Source of the DNA: Rhyacophila brunnea | Lineage: Eukaryota > Arthropoda > Insecta > Trichoptera > Rhyacophilidae | Assembly: GCA_022495005.1 (NCBI GenBank) | Contig: JAGYXB010000825.1 | Span: 3,348,001-3,412,000, forward strand | Length of the DNA: 64,000 nt | Direction: 5' to 3' | In this document: piece after piece, positions 47,440-58,314 of the stretch | Position numbering within the stretch: position 1 is the stretch's first letter | Layout: each line of letters opens with the position of its first letter | The notes under the pieces: model-generated | What the model was told of the DNA's origin: nothing | Database searches by the model: none | What the model saw: only the letters and a program-made list of their open reading frames with translations | Program-made: the position numbers and the translations under genes

Positions 47440-47955
47440 TTTGTAGAAAGGCAGTCGGAAAGTAATCGTTTGACGAATTATTAAAAGGAAAATAGTTATA
47501 TGTCTTAAAATAAAGACATCGAAAGCTGGACGCGCTCTAAAATAAGCTTGTAGCCAACTTATTAAGGTCTCCAGATCATAGACCCATATTCAAGAGAAGA
47601 AAAGATAATTAAGAGTCAAAAATTATGCCAAGATCTTTCGCGTCAGATTGGTTCTTTAATGAACTTTGTGACATTATATAATTATATTTAATTCGGATTT
47701 TCGACCAATAAAAAGTAATACAGAAACACCTGTCAGTATTCAATTCTAGTTTATTATTTATTGGCCATCTTTCATGTGAATATTTAACAATCTAAATCAT
47801 TGCAAATTGGCGCATATAATTTTAAATCATCTACAAAAAGTAAAAATTCAATTCTATCAATGACAATATTCAGAATAATATCATTGACAGATATGAGGAA
47901 CATAATTGGTCCGAGATTAACTAATCCTTGGGGAACACTTGATAATATTATTATC
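47440..47955 (-). pseudogene. Jockey-like LINE with RT motifs, heavily decayed
   Basis: The minus strand reads VPQGLVNLGPIMFLISVNDI (47945 down) and LLFVDDLKLYAPI, the RT block with the catalytic [F/Y].DD (here FVDD). Then DLGIIFD about 300 bp on, and SLEYGSMIW near 47575. The second half of the palm and the thumb are shortened. It matches 36520-36745 at its 3' end. Confidence 0.7.
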
Positions 47956-48520
47956 TAAACAAGTAAACCAAGCATGTAAACTCAGAATTGTATAATATTA
48001 TTGGATTATTTCTGTTATAAAATTATAACTAATAATAATGTAGACGAGTGAAATGTCTCTTGTTGAAATGAGACATAGACACGAGAGGGCGTAAATGCCA
48101 TTTTCTTTGTAACGCGAACACAACTTTGTCACTTGAGACGGCTTCATTACGAATTAATAATCCCCATATTGCAAAGGAGGCGTAATTAGCTTAGCGGAAG
48201 TATTAACAAGTCTTAGTTATTACTTTCGACTTAGGCACCTACTCGCATTCGTAAATCTTAAAGTTGGGGGGAAACGAATATTAATTAATTCATTTTGAGG
48301 GATCACTTTGTGTGGGCGTTTAAATTGTGAGTGTTTTACTCTATTGCAGCGATGCACAATCCGTGGCATTCATTTTTGCCTACCGAATAAAATATTTCCT
48401 ACCGTATGCAAGTCAAGCAATGCAACATTTCTTTTTGCTGAAAAAACCGGCTATAAATAACAGTTCTCATTTCAAATGGCGAATGGAAATTCGACTCCAG
48501 ATCAATAAATCAGTCAATTC

Positions 48521-48745
48521 TTGACTGGACATGGTGGCTTCACTGGCAAGCTCTTTGAGCTTGGTCTTGTTACCCGTTCAACATGTCCATGTGGCGGAGA
48601 AATACAGGATGCAAACTATATTCTATGGGAATGTCCTAAAATGTGTACGGAAAGGGAAGAGCTGCTAAAATCGGTTCAACCAGCTGTTGAGCTCATCGGA
48701 CCGTCCGACCTGGTTGCCACAAAGGCTGCAAACTGCAAACGTTAA
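48521..48745 (+). pseudogene. R1/jockey-type LINE ORF2 C-terminus (CCHC-like)
   Basis: LTGHGGFTGKLFELGLVTRS, then CPCGGEIQDANYILWECPK, the LTGHG...C.CG...H.L.ECP signature after the RNase H/linker region of R1- and jockey-clade LINEs. The His of the C-x-C...H...C set is Tyr here. Upstream sequence is frameshifted, and 48750-48920 looks like the 3' UTR. Confidence 0.75.
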
Positions 48746-48929
48746 GTTCTCTTCATTTAGAATGTTCGTCAGTTTTGTTTCTAGCTTTTGTTACTTACTA
48801 CAATTTTTAATAATATTGCCTCTACGTGCTCATCTAATGATGCGTCACATCAAACGTAGGGTCTCGTCATATCCCGATTAAGATTGTGTGTGGTGTGGGG
48901 TGGATATAGTTTTGTGGGGCCATTAACTT

Positions 48930-50320
48930 CAAAGTTCTAATTTCCTCAATGAATACGATAAAATATTCATCAGAATCATTTCCGCCTTGTGCTATAAATG
49001 AATTATATAGAGTTTTTGCAAGGTGGTTTCATAGACCCTGGCTGAATCCAAATTAGCAGTACCTGATGCGGGTGGACGATTTATTTTCAATAAGGACTTG
49101 TGTATAACTCTATCGGTAGCGGTTCCGGGTAGTAGATGATTAAAGAAAGATCACTTTGACGGTGGGCAACCTCCGTTATATTATGACACGATAAGAAGAA
49201 TAGATTTTAGAAATCACTCAACGAAATTTTGCAGTTTTGAATTACTGATTAAATCCAGATTTATCGACTTTATGAGACATTCGACCAATTTATAAAGAAT
49301 AAATCTTTCTACACCAAATGGCATCACTTAATGACTCAAAATTATTAGTTATTTCCTCAGAGTAATAATATAATATAGAGAGTGGCTATTGTTCGGCAAA
49401 ATGCAGCCGTGTTTCTTGCGTATTATAACGCACAGTAGAACCTACATTAATTATTATTATTATTAACTTAACTATAAAATGTCATAACATCGTGTTACTT
49501 TCTCAGTACAGCCACCAAATTTAAACACTACATAGGTTATCATATTTTCTAGTAAATTAAATTAATCACCATTAACGTTATATTTAACACAAAAACAATA
49601 AATGCGTGTTCGCAGTTTTTAAATGAATGTAATCAGTCAAATCGATATTTACCGGCGACGTTTACAAAAATATTTAATTCAGCCGTAGATATTGCTATCT
49701 TTCTTTCTCTTAATGCTTTATCACTCGCACGTATGGTTCGTTCTTGTTCAGGCCTTGGTTATTTCCGTATAGAACTAGGGTAAATTGATATGCATCAAAT
49801 TTGAATCAAAATAATAGTACTAGGTAGTTCCCTAAAAAATAACATGTCAAGACTCGTAGAAAATATATTTCTGTGCTTGGCCTAAGACACTAATTAATTA
49901 TACTTAGTAAATGGATACCTTATCGATAAAAACGTTATGAATCACTGCTCTACGTGTACGTAGGTACCGATTAAATGTAGATTTAATCCAAGTGTACGTA
50001 CCCATTGTTATGTGATCGCTAGCATTTGAAATATTTACTGTTTTCCTCTCTCATAACAGTCATAGCGGTGTTTCTCAAATTATAATCAAAATTATTCATA
50101 ACATAACTAATAAATAATAAAATTATATTATACTATAAAATATAAATACCTAAGCCTTATCTTTAAATAACTAAACATTTTTCGTAGGAATACGACAGAA
50201 GAAGACTTGGGTAGGTACTATTTGATTTTTTATTGGCATAGGAATTATCAAAAAATACATAATAGGTATATCATGTGAGTATATATCGGGTTTTGCAATG
50301 TTCTTGTGGTCGTATATAAC
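48930..50320. other. No gene seen
   Basis: AT-rich. About 48960-49170 on the minus strand has phrases reminiscent of LINE RT (for example NRATDRVIHKSLLKIN), but stops are frequent and I do not annotate it. Confidence 0.3.
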
Positions 50321-50328
50321 AGCATTTG

Positions 50329-50723
50329 AACCCCCCCTCAATAATGATCTATATTAAATTTTGGCAGTTTTAAACTAAATATCAATAATCTACATCACAT
50401 TGCCTCTGTTTTTGTATATTTATTTTTTTGATCTAGCAACATTAAGTCACTTTTTTATCTGTTATGTTGGCCTCCCTACAATAACGATCTATGCAACTGT
50501 CAAAATGGAGGATGACACGAGAGTTTTTGTTAACCCTGCGAATGCAAAAAGACTTCATACAGAAAATTTACATAGAAAATTGGAAGAGTAATAAAAATAT
50601 GTAATTAAGGAATTCAGGGGAGGCCTTTTAATTATAAATAATTTCTTCACAATAAAATAGTTTTATTTGATTATCTCAAAATGCCCAAATATATAATATA
50701 GATCATTATTGAGGGGGAGGCTT
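50329..50723. mobile_element. TIR element (395 bp) with 6-bp duplication and a small internal ORF
   Basis: The left end CCCCCTCAATAATGATCTAT is inverted at the right (ATATAGATCATTATTGAGGGGG, of which the last 17 match). CATTTG flanks both sides (50323-50328, 50724-50729). The interior contains an ORF at 50505-50591. Confidence 0.65.
50505..50591 (+). other. 28-codon ORF inside the 395-bp TIR element
   Basis: Encodes MEDDTRVFVNPANAKRLHTE then NLHRKLEE and a stop. It has unusually balanced codons for this AT-rich window and no hydrophobic bias, unlike the chance ORFs around it. It could be the end of a transposase or a captured exon. A CTACAATAACGATCTATGCAA stretch precedes it. Nothing identifies the family. 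Confidence 0.25.
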
Positions 50724-50849
50724 CATTTGTCCATTGGTTGTCCGACACAGAGCGACATGTCTACCCCATTGCCATTTCATCTGCTTTGCGATTTCTATCA
50801 TATTGTGTGCTTTTGTCGGCCTCTTTATACATTGACTTCTTTTGTGGTC

Positions 50850-51060
50850 TTTTGGTCTTGTGGTCTTAACGTTCATGTTTTACATGGACACGTGTGCATT
50901 GATAGCACACATTGGTTGAACAATTTACGCATTAGACAAAAGACACGTTTGAAGATACTATTCAGACGCCCAAATGCGACCCACGACAGTAATCTCTTAC
51001 CACCGTCCGTTGATATTTATGTTCAGAGATGGATGGAGTTATGGATTTATTGCTCGATTT
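50850..51060 (+). other. Unassigned repeat-like segment
   Basis: TTTGAAGATACTATTCA.GCG.CCAAATGC at 50949 also occurs at 31587-31617 (one or two mismatches), so it belongs to a dispersed repeat. It adjoins the LINE remnant there, which suggests an RTE-like LINE, minus strand, in both places. Confidence 0.35.
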
Positions 51061-51944
51061 AAGTACCATTTTAAGGATTTATTTTTATTGAGCAAAACTG
51101 TTTATCATGTAAATGTTTGTTCTATTTGACCTACCTTAGTTGGTACGGTTTTTTCTTATGTTTTCTAATGTACATATTTCAAATTTAATTGATTCACTAG
51201 ATATAAAAAAAAATACATTTTAAATCTTCTGTCTATTCAGCATCGAATCAAAAAATAATAATTTAATTAATATGTTTAGACAAAAACTATCCGCTTGGCT
51301 AGAAAGTTTGAAAAACACTGATTTATTTCCACAAATATCATTAAATTTGTTATAACACGTTCCTAACCTTATATGTATGGGTTCAATCAATTTGATTTTC
51401 ATTATTATATGTATTGTAGAATAATCTGTTTTTCTAATAGGATAACTAAAATGCTTTTAGTTATTTGTTATTTATAGACAAAACAACAAAACAATATGTT
51501 TACGTTATCGAGATAAATATCACAACATAATATTTATTAAAAACAAAATAATATTATGTTATATAAATAGTTTAGATTACCAAGAATCGGCAGGTATTCT
51601 TTGAGCTATTTGATAACTAGCTTTGAGTTTTGAGCTAACACATATTTGAACCGATGTATTTTTATAATGGTGATTGATAGAACAGAGAATACCCAGTTCG
51701 ATTTTTGTTTGAAATCCAGTTAAAGCGGCCAACATGATATGTGCGGTTTTGCATTTGTATAACTCAGAAGCATATGGTCTTCCTGCAGCATCCGATTCAA
51801 AATGTTACTTCTTCGGGCTTATTTTTTCCAGCGCAAGATAGTGTGTTGTACCTAATTTCGAATTGCACAAAATTTAAATCAATTAGAATTTTAATTTTAA
51901 TTCCGTCATGTACCCTCAATAGTATTTATCTCAATACCGTTTAA

Positions 51945-52280
51945 AAAAAATCGGTTAGGTACATGTTCAAACACGCGCGTTAACATCATTTTACTCCCTA
52001 CTTCAATTATAGTTTGTCAATTTATGACTACGGCCGTATGTTGTAGCTTAACCACTGAGGAATGCCAAAAGAAATGGCGTATTTCAAATAAACACTACCT
52101 TATTCTTAGGTCAATAATTATTATAAAGCAATCATTATTCGTAGGATGTTTATCACACTTGAATAGTCAAAGACATAGCTTATAATTAGCACCTTTAGAA
52201 TTATCTTCAAATGTGTTAATCTTGCCCATTTTTTGAATAATAAAATGTCTAATTCTTGTCAAATTTGGGATCACAGAGAT
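51945..52280. mobile_element. Family I segment, inverted
   Basis: Reverse complement of 36175-36500: GGTACATGTTCAAACACGCG, CTACGGCCGTATG, AATGGCGTATTTCAAATAAA, TTGCCCATTTTTTGAATAAT. Its ends (TCGGTTAGGTACATG, AATTTGGGATCACAG) define this piece as an independent insertion unit. Confidence 0.55.
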
Positions 52281-52503
52281 TAAGTAGACCCAATATTTTT
52301 TCCAACTTTACCTAGAGACGTCACTGTAAAGAGCTAAGTGAATGAATTTTAATTTCCTGTATAATAATTGATATTCCCAACTTCGAGTAATAGTATAGTT
52401 TTAAGTACCTACCCGACATCTTCCGTTGTGTAACGCCATTCATGAGGCTTGCATATCCAACCCCACGGTTTAATTAACGACCGTCTTTTCAATAGAAATC
52501 TAC

Positions 52504-52990
52504 CCCTGGAGGCTGTGCTTAACAACCCCTTCATATTGACAAAGTGGAGTCAAATTCATAACAAGCGCTTATAGGTAATTTATTGAGATTACACTCACGC
52601 GATATTACGTTATCGCTCGGTTTGCGAGTAAAATATTGATTTACCAAGTCCTTGATACATATTTCATAAAGAGAAAACACGATCGATTAGTTCGATTAAA
52701 TGCCGGATACTAACATCTATAAATACTGCATACAACGATACTTGAGGAATGTCGTGAAATTTTACTTAAATGTAAAATTTGTGACTCGACGACTCACATA
52801 TTTCTTGCCTTTTGTCTTAAATAAATAATTATTAGCTTCTTATATTTATATTAAAATTAATCGTGTCTGGAAACTTGTACATATTTATGCAGTTTGCCAT
52901 TATATCATACTTCATCGTGAAATGTTGTATCGGTATATTAAAGACAGGGTTCTTGTCGGTTTACATTTTACAGAAAGCCAGCAGCAAACA
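52504..52990. repeat. Local duplication, copy 1 (pair with 58315-59045)
   Basis: From CCCTGGAGGCTGTGCTTAAC to AGAAAGCCAGCAGCAAACAA, closely matched by 58315-59045. It includes unique-looking sequence plus the left half of MITE K, so the unit is larger than the MITE. Copy 1 lacks the SINE-C found in copy 2. Confidence 0.7.
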
Positions 52991-53212
52991 ATTTTTGAAA
53001 ATAGCCGAAATACTGGATTATTTGTTAGGTTGGGTTAGGTTAGGTTAGGTTTTCATTATTGAATTAATTAATTTTGTCAAAACCAGCTATAATGTTTTTA
53101 TTAATACTAATAAAATTGGAGACCGTATAGTATACGCTCATCTCTTTTCGATAAAAAAGCTCACGGTGAACTGTGCTACAGTGAAATGTTCTACGTACAA
53201 TTTATATGGGAT
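52866..53212. mobile_element. MITE family K, copy 2
   Basis: GTCTGGAAACTTGTACATAT at the left; CTCACGGTGAACTGTGCTAC and CTACGTACAATTTA at the right. The interior has GAAAATAGCCGAAATACTGG then a GGGTTAGGTTAGGTTAGGTT tract. Left half shared with the duplication. Confidence 0.6.
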
Positions 53213-53964
53213 CAAATTTAATAACAGATAAAACTGCAGGGCAGCAACAATACTTTGAGTTTATTCGCACAATAAAAATAAGGCGCAATTTCAATATTCA
53301 ATGATGCCCTTCTCATTTTGAATGCTTTTTCTTGAACACGAAAAATTGAGTTAAATTTTCCCAAGCTGTACTGCTAAACCTTCCGCGTTCTAAACGTAGC
53401 AATCAAATTATTGCTAAAATTAAAAGCCTTTTTCTTGCCAATTCATATTTTTTTAACCAAACTAATCATTGTGTATGGCGGACACACGCAGCAAGAGTAA
53501 ATCTTTAAAAAATGTAAAGAAATTATATATTTTGGTGTTCGCTCGATCGCCGAACGCTCACTTGTTTAGGAAAATACACGAGCGCCAGAACTAAACTTAT
53601 ATGTTTTCTTGATTCCGTGTTTAGGCAAAATTAACTTATATATTTATAATTAAATATAAATAAATAATAGAATGATTAAATAAAAACAAATATTCAAAGG
53701 ATTTATTTGAATAAAATGAATAATATATGAGTTATATCAATTTTAGTAATCAGTGTGCCTTTTTAAGTGATCCTCAAAAATTCACTCGGTCTCTAATGAG
53801 TTAATGTACCTAGCTCGGCTGCATGTAAATTGTATGTAAAAAAATTGCGGTATCAGATATGGTCGTATAGCATTTAGATTGCATTATTTTTTGTACTAAA
53901 AAAACAGATAACAATTATTTGTTGTAGAATACGTATAAACAAACACTATGTACCTAAACTATTT

Positions 53965-54190
53965 CTTACTCACTTACTTCAACCTGTCACACCCAGTGTT
54001 GAGACATAGAGTAAGCATAAGATCACGCTTCTTCCCTCAGTCCATCTCTCGTCTCGCGTTTCCCTCTATGTGAGACCTACAGCATGTATATATATCACTT
54101 TTTTAGTACCGCTGTAGGATTAGAGAGGGTTGGCCATGGCGACGAAACCCTTGAGGTTGTGCCACAAGAGTACGGAGTTAAAGTTCCCAC
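53965..54190 (-). pseudogene. LINE ORF2 C-terminus, decayed sister of 22193-22405
   Basis: The minus strand aligns with 22193-22405 over GTTGTGCCACAAG, CTGTAGG..AGAGAGGG..GGCCA, GTGAGACCTACAGCA and CTGTCACACCCA.TGTTGAG (+ strand words), but has accumulated stops. Retroposon remnant. Confidence 0.55.
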
Positions 54191-54394
54191 CACCACCCGT
54201 CATATATGCACAACCGTGGATATGCACGGCCGCTTTCTATGACGCTTTAAACGTGTCTGAAAGAAGTGATTTTAAGTGCTCATTCCGTCCCGAGACGGAG
54301 CCGCACGAGACTGATGCTGCAACCATGCACCGTAGTGCTTAAAAAATAAAGTTAAGAAGGAAAAAAAAATTTTTTTTTTTGGACTGGCTCTGCT

Positions 54395-54775
54395 ATCCGC
54401 TGACATTAAGCGCTTTGTATACCCGCATACTGAGTGTCTTGAATTAAAATGGATGAGTCTACAGAAGAGTCGGGACTATCCCGCTCCCCATACGAGGCTG
54501 AAAATTTCTCGAATGCCGCAAAGTTGGTCTCAGTTGTTATCAGATCTCCATGACCAATTGGGCCCGTGTGAGGACGGACCCTGGCAAACAGCTCCGCTCG
54601 TTCAAGCTCCATAAGCGGGCAATCCCAGAGGATGTGTTACGGAGTGTCGCACTCCCCGGTGGCATCCGAAACACATGTTCCAACCCCGTAAAGAGTTTCC
54701 TCGTGATTACTTCAATCGCCAAGGGCTGCCGCATCTGGTCACGTCCTCAAGTATTTGTATCACTATCGTTCTAAA
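54395..54775 (-). pseudogene. R1/jockey-type LINE C-terminus
   Basis: The minus strand reads ATGECDTP*HILWDCPLMELE then RAELFARV. It is the C..C...H.L.DCP box near the end of ORF2, comparable with 48521 and 60552. One stop lies inside the box, and upstream frames 54734-54540 are shifted. GC-rich, so relatively young. Confidence 0.65.
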
Positions 54776-54864
54776 GAACCCCTAAGATTCGACGGAGACA
54801 TCGATTCTCAAAGCTCAAAAGTCGAGACCTTTCCATCTTGTTAACTATAATGTATTCTTTATTC

Positions 54865-55040
54865 TTCTTTTGACCATGTCCCTTGACCATATGGGCCTTC
54901 ACAGAGTGGCGTTTTGTATTAGCAGATTTTTTAACACGAGATATGGATGTTAGTCACTTGCTTAATCTATTAGGTCTATACTCTGACTCCAAACACAAAT
55001 TGAAAAACCGTATTTGCCAGACACAGAATTCACACATAAA
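54865..55040 (-). repeat. SINE-C fragment (tail only)
   Basis: GACCATGTCCCTTGACCATA, TATGGATGTTAGTCACTTGC and CAAATTGAAAAACCGTATTT match 58411-58560. The tRNA-like head is reduced to GCCAGACACAGAATTC. Confidence 0.55.
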
Positions 55041-55365
55041 ACGATCTTAAATATACTATTTTCCCATCAACACTTTACAGTTAAAACCATTAAAGTGCAC
55101 CACGTAATATTACTCATGAAAATCACCAATTACTAAATAAATATTTTGTTTTGAGGTATCTAATAGACGTAGAACTTACGTCATGGTACAATATTTCATG
55201 TATAATACGGCCATCTATTGTCAATACGGCAAACTATATATACCTACACCAAATTAATCAAACAATCTCTATTTTTTGTCAATTTATTATAATCCCATGT
55301 AAAAATGTACACGCTATTTTCATTTTAAATTGAATTTAATATATTTCTATTTTTTTTCTTTCCAG

Positions 55366-56253
55366 GTGTTTCTTTTATACCTACAACAAAAGCATCAATA
55401 CAATTAGATACAGTCTCAAGAGACCGAACCAAAAAAAAGCAAGCATTTTCTGAGATAACTGTCGAAAAAAATGCCAAGTACAATTCAGATTTTATTAAAT
55501 ACAAGAAAGGAAACTCATATCCAACATTAAATGAAGCATTCTTGAATAGTAATCCTGATACTATAAACCTGTGGTCCAAGCTAGAAGACTTTTCTCTAAG
55601 ACAACATAATGGTAAATTAATAAAACAGGACGCATACGAAACGCCTGAAAATGTTATATTAACCGACGAAGTCACTGTACGAACAAGTGATGACGACGTC
55701 AGAAACTGGAGGAAGAAGAAAAATAAACACGATGTGTCTTATTTAGTTTTAAACGAAGACGAAAATCCTTTTTTAAAAATGCTTAAAAATATCGATTTAA
55801 TTGATACAAAAAAGAAAATATATCATAATATAGGTCGTATAAATAAAGATGCATATCCAAGTAAAGTAATTGAAATCGAAACAGACGAAGATTTTTTAAA
55901 GAATAAAAATATATTACCGAATTTAAATAATAATTTAGATACAAGTGAATACTGGCATCATGAATCCGACAATAAAGTACAATTTAGAGAAGTTTTAAAA
56001 AGTGATGGAAGAAGACAGAAAAGTAAAAGTTTGGCGCAAGACAGGAGCAATGCTGCGACTTCGCTGATATATCCCGGCTCGATGGAGCGCGCCAAAATGA
56101 TTGAGAGGTTCAGAAGGGAAGTGGCGGATCCCATCACTATCGAGGGTCCGTGCAAGCCTTTCGCCGAAGGAGATCCTGCTCAGCAGATGTTCTACAGTCC
56201 TGGTTTTCCTGACAACTATCCCAACAAGACTGATTGTGTCACGGTTTTAAAAG
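55366..56253 (+). CDS. Large exon: linker, furin-type site and start of a CUB domain (secreted/membrane CUB protein, partial)
   Basis: The exon is 888 nt, phase 1-1, after a long pyrimidine tract ending TTTCCAG and before a perfect AAG|GTGAGT donor. It is open throughout, from codon 55368 (VSFIPTTK...). The first ~220 residues are a Lys/Asp/Asn-rich, low-complexity stretch with no recognisable fold. Next come a basic patch (GRRQKSKS) and, at 56106-56117, RFRR, which fits the furin consensus R-x-[K/R]-R. From Cys at 56151 the sequence CKPFAEGD...FYSPGFPDNYPNKTDC is a CUB-domain start: first Cys, SPGFPDNYP hallmark, then a second Cys, with an NKT glycosylation sequon. The domain is cut by the intron after VLK(G), so about two thirds of it must lie in later exons outside the window or unseen. 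CUB domains mediate extracellular protein binding in tolloid proteases, NETO receptors and CUB serine proteases. The spacing to DCVTVLK recalls NETO-type first CUB domains, but I cannot confirm the family. GC content rises sharply at the furin/CUB end. Confidence 0.85.
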
Positions 56254-56344
56254 GTGAGTCTTTTATTATCTAATACATTTAAATGTCACTACAGTAATTC
56301 GCATAGTTTTTTCACAGCACACTTGACTATTAAACTATTTTACT

Positions 56345-56690
56345 CAGTATGGAAGGGTGGAGGTAGGCTGTTAAGATCCGATATAAATAGTGCACACTAA
56401 CCTTTGTCTGTCAAACGTATTTGTTTTCATTGACCTAAGACCACAATGTGTAAATAGTGAAAAATATATATGTTTATTTATAAAATATATAAAATTATAC
56501 CATTAAACCAGACAACATTTCAGATATTTTTTAGATATAAAAATATTTTTTATCGATTATGGTTGTTTAAAGGCCTACGTGAATTAAATTAAATAAACTA
56601 ACCAACACTATCTGTAATATGTATTTCTAATTCAACGAAAACAAATAAATAGGTATGACTGAAAAAGTGTGCTATTTTGATTTTGAAAAT
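56345..56690. mobile_element. MITE family M, right-truncated copy
   Basis: GAAGGGTGGAGGTAGGCTGT...TAAATAGTGCACACTAACCT matches the left arm at 3005-3050 and the body follows. The right TIR is lost just before SINE-B. It lies in the intron after the CUB exon. Confidence 0.55.
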
Positions 56691-56865
56691 ACGATGCTCG
56701 ACAGGATTTGAACCCGTATAACCACTGGTATCGCGTCTTTTCGAATATTTTTTTTATAGTGAGTATATATATATATCTGAGGTGTTTTCAAGTTATGTAT
56801 GTTCAATATATAAAATTTTACATTCTCAAAATCTTGTGAATTATTCGTTGAATAAAATAAATGGT
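56690..56865. repeat. SINE-B head (-) fused to SINE-B tail (+)
   Basis: 56695-56742 is the tRNA T/anticodon region on minus (GCTCGACAGGATTTGAACCC, ACCACTGGTATCGCG). It is joined directly to a + strand tail (GTGAGTATATATATATATCT, GAGGTGTTTTCAAGTTATG, ...ATTCGTTGAATAAA). Confidence 0.6.
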
Positions 56866-58314
56866 TTATTAATTAATATCAGAACGTTTAAAAGATTTTA
56901 AAAATTGCTACTTAGGAGCCATTAAGTATGTATTAAATAGTCAGATGCCGAAGTATGAAGACGCTAAACTTTGTGAGCTTTTACCAAACTTTCTGCTCGG
57001 TAATCACTTACCCACTTCACACTCTGGTAGTAACTACTTTCTTCATTGGTTGATAAGCAGCTTAAGTAGCTTAAGGCCGATCACGATAGCCGATTTCGTG
57101 ACTTAACTAAAAATCTGAGTTGTAGACGTGCAATTGATTGCCCGGATGATTGCGGACAAGGAAGGAATAAGAGTTTCCACTCGAACGTGTGCAAGATAAG
57201 TGCCCTTCGAAAAGGGACTAAGTAAGCAAAAATAAATGCTATGTTGCGTGTAAGCACATTATTATATATTAAGTGGTAGATAGAAGGGGTAAAATAGAGA
57301 TTTTTGTCTCTATTATTGTCTCGTTAAACTTACCGTTCTCTAGATATATATTGAGATTGCCTTATATACCTGAACCAAATTAATACAATAACAAGCTACC
57401 GTAAAAATCTCAACTATATTATAAATACAGAAATTTTGGAACGGGTTTCATCCAGCTATTAAATAACCTATGTTTCTGATTATCTGTTTTCATTCTTTTT
57501 TTCTTTCTGTTTACTTCATTCTTTAAACGCTTCAGTATGACATGGGGTGCATTAATAGAAATAATACATAAATATTCCCTGAAAAAATCACTGTATTTTA
57601 AGATCACCACAAAATCAGCGCATCTATTCTATCCACAAGACTGCTTTCGGCCGCTATGGCAGTTATCTAGGGTAGATTTTTATCGAATTATTAAGTCGTA
57701 TTGTGACAATTACAATAAGTTAGCCGTCTAAACAGTCAAAACTGTCTATCTTGCTCTAAAATTTACCACAGCCAAAAGAGGTGCTGTTAAAACATAGTAA
57801 CAATGAAAACTAACTACTAATTGTTACAATAATTGCGGCCTTCTGCTGGAGCCCCCAAATGAAATGCCAGTGATTTACGTATTGGACTACAAGGGTCGAT
57901 GCTATATCTCAGGGCGGAATTTGGCTTCCTATACATATTATCTCCTCGACAAGTTTCTGTCCCTCGCCATACTTCTTCAGTTTTTCAGCCATTCAGTCTC
58001 ACTCAAATTCTTCTCTATATAGTCAACCAACTTCTGAATCGGTTTCGCTGAGGTAATCACCTGATTAGAATTCTCGGTGTCGTTTGACATGATTTAACGA
58101 AATTTTTTGGTATTTGACTGGCTGATTTAGCCCGTGATTCATTATTTTTTGTTAGCTAAATTATCAAGTGTGAACCCAAAGATTTTACGCATAGTTTTAC
58201 TCTCAAAGACTGATATTTTCTTTTCATAATTCTAGGCAATGCACCATATTTTACTAAGTACCGTAAATTATTACAAGTCATACTGTGGTTTTGTTTATCA
58301 AACTTTTTCTTTTG
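56866..58314. other. No gene or exon seen downstream of the CUB exon
   Basis: I searched for the next CUB exon (phase 1 acceptor, second half of the fold) and found none. GC-richer patches near 57060-57200 and 57850-58010 have stops in all frames. 57837-57935 contains ACAAGGGTCGATGCTATATC, a possible tRNA-derived remnant on the minus strand. Confidence 0.35.

Larger units (their letters stand above)
34182..55365 (+). other. Inferred ~21-kb intron of the CUB-protein gene
   Basis: This is the interval between the GC donor at 34182 (GCAAGT) and the acceptor ending at 55365 (TTTCCAG). It is filled with transposon remnants on both strands: SINE-B, MITEs, a hAT-like element, jockey/R1 LINE tails and fold-backs, all listed separately. 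No further exon of the same gene could be recognised inside it. Small exons would be easy to miss by eye, so this could be several introns. Confidence 0.45.

Noticed and set aside
48960..49180. LINE RT on the minus strand
   Set aside because: A few RT-like words but stops in every frame and no catalytic box; not enough to annotate.
54550..54774. 74-codon + ORF
   Set aside because: Antisense to the LINE C-terminus, which has recognisable motifs on the minus strand.
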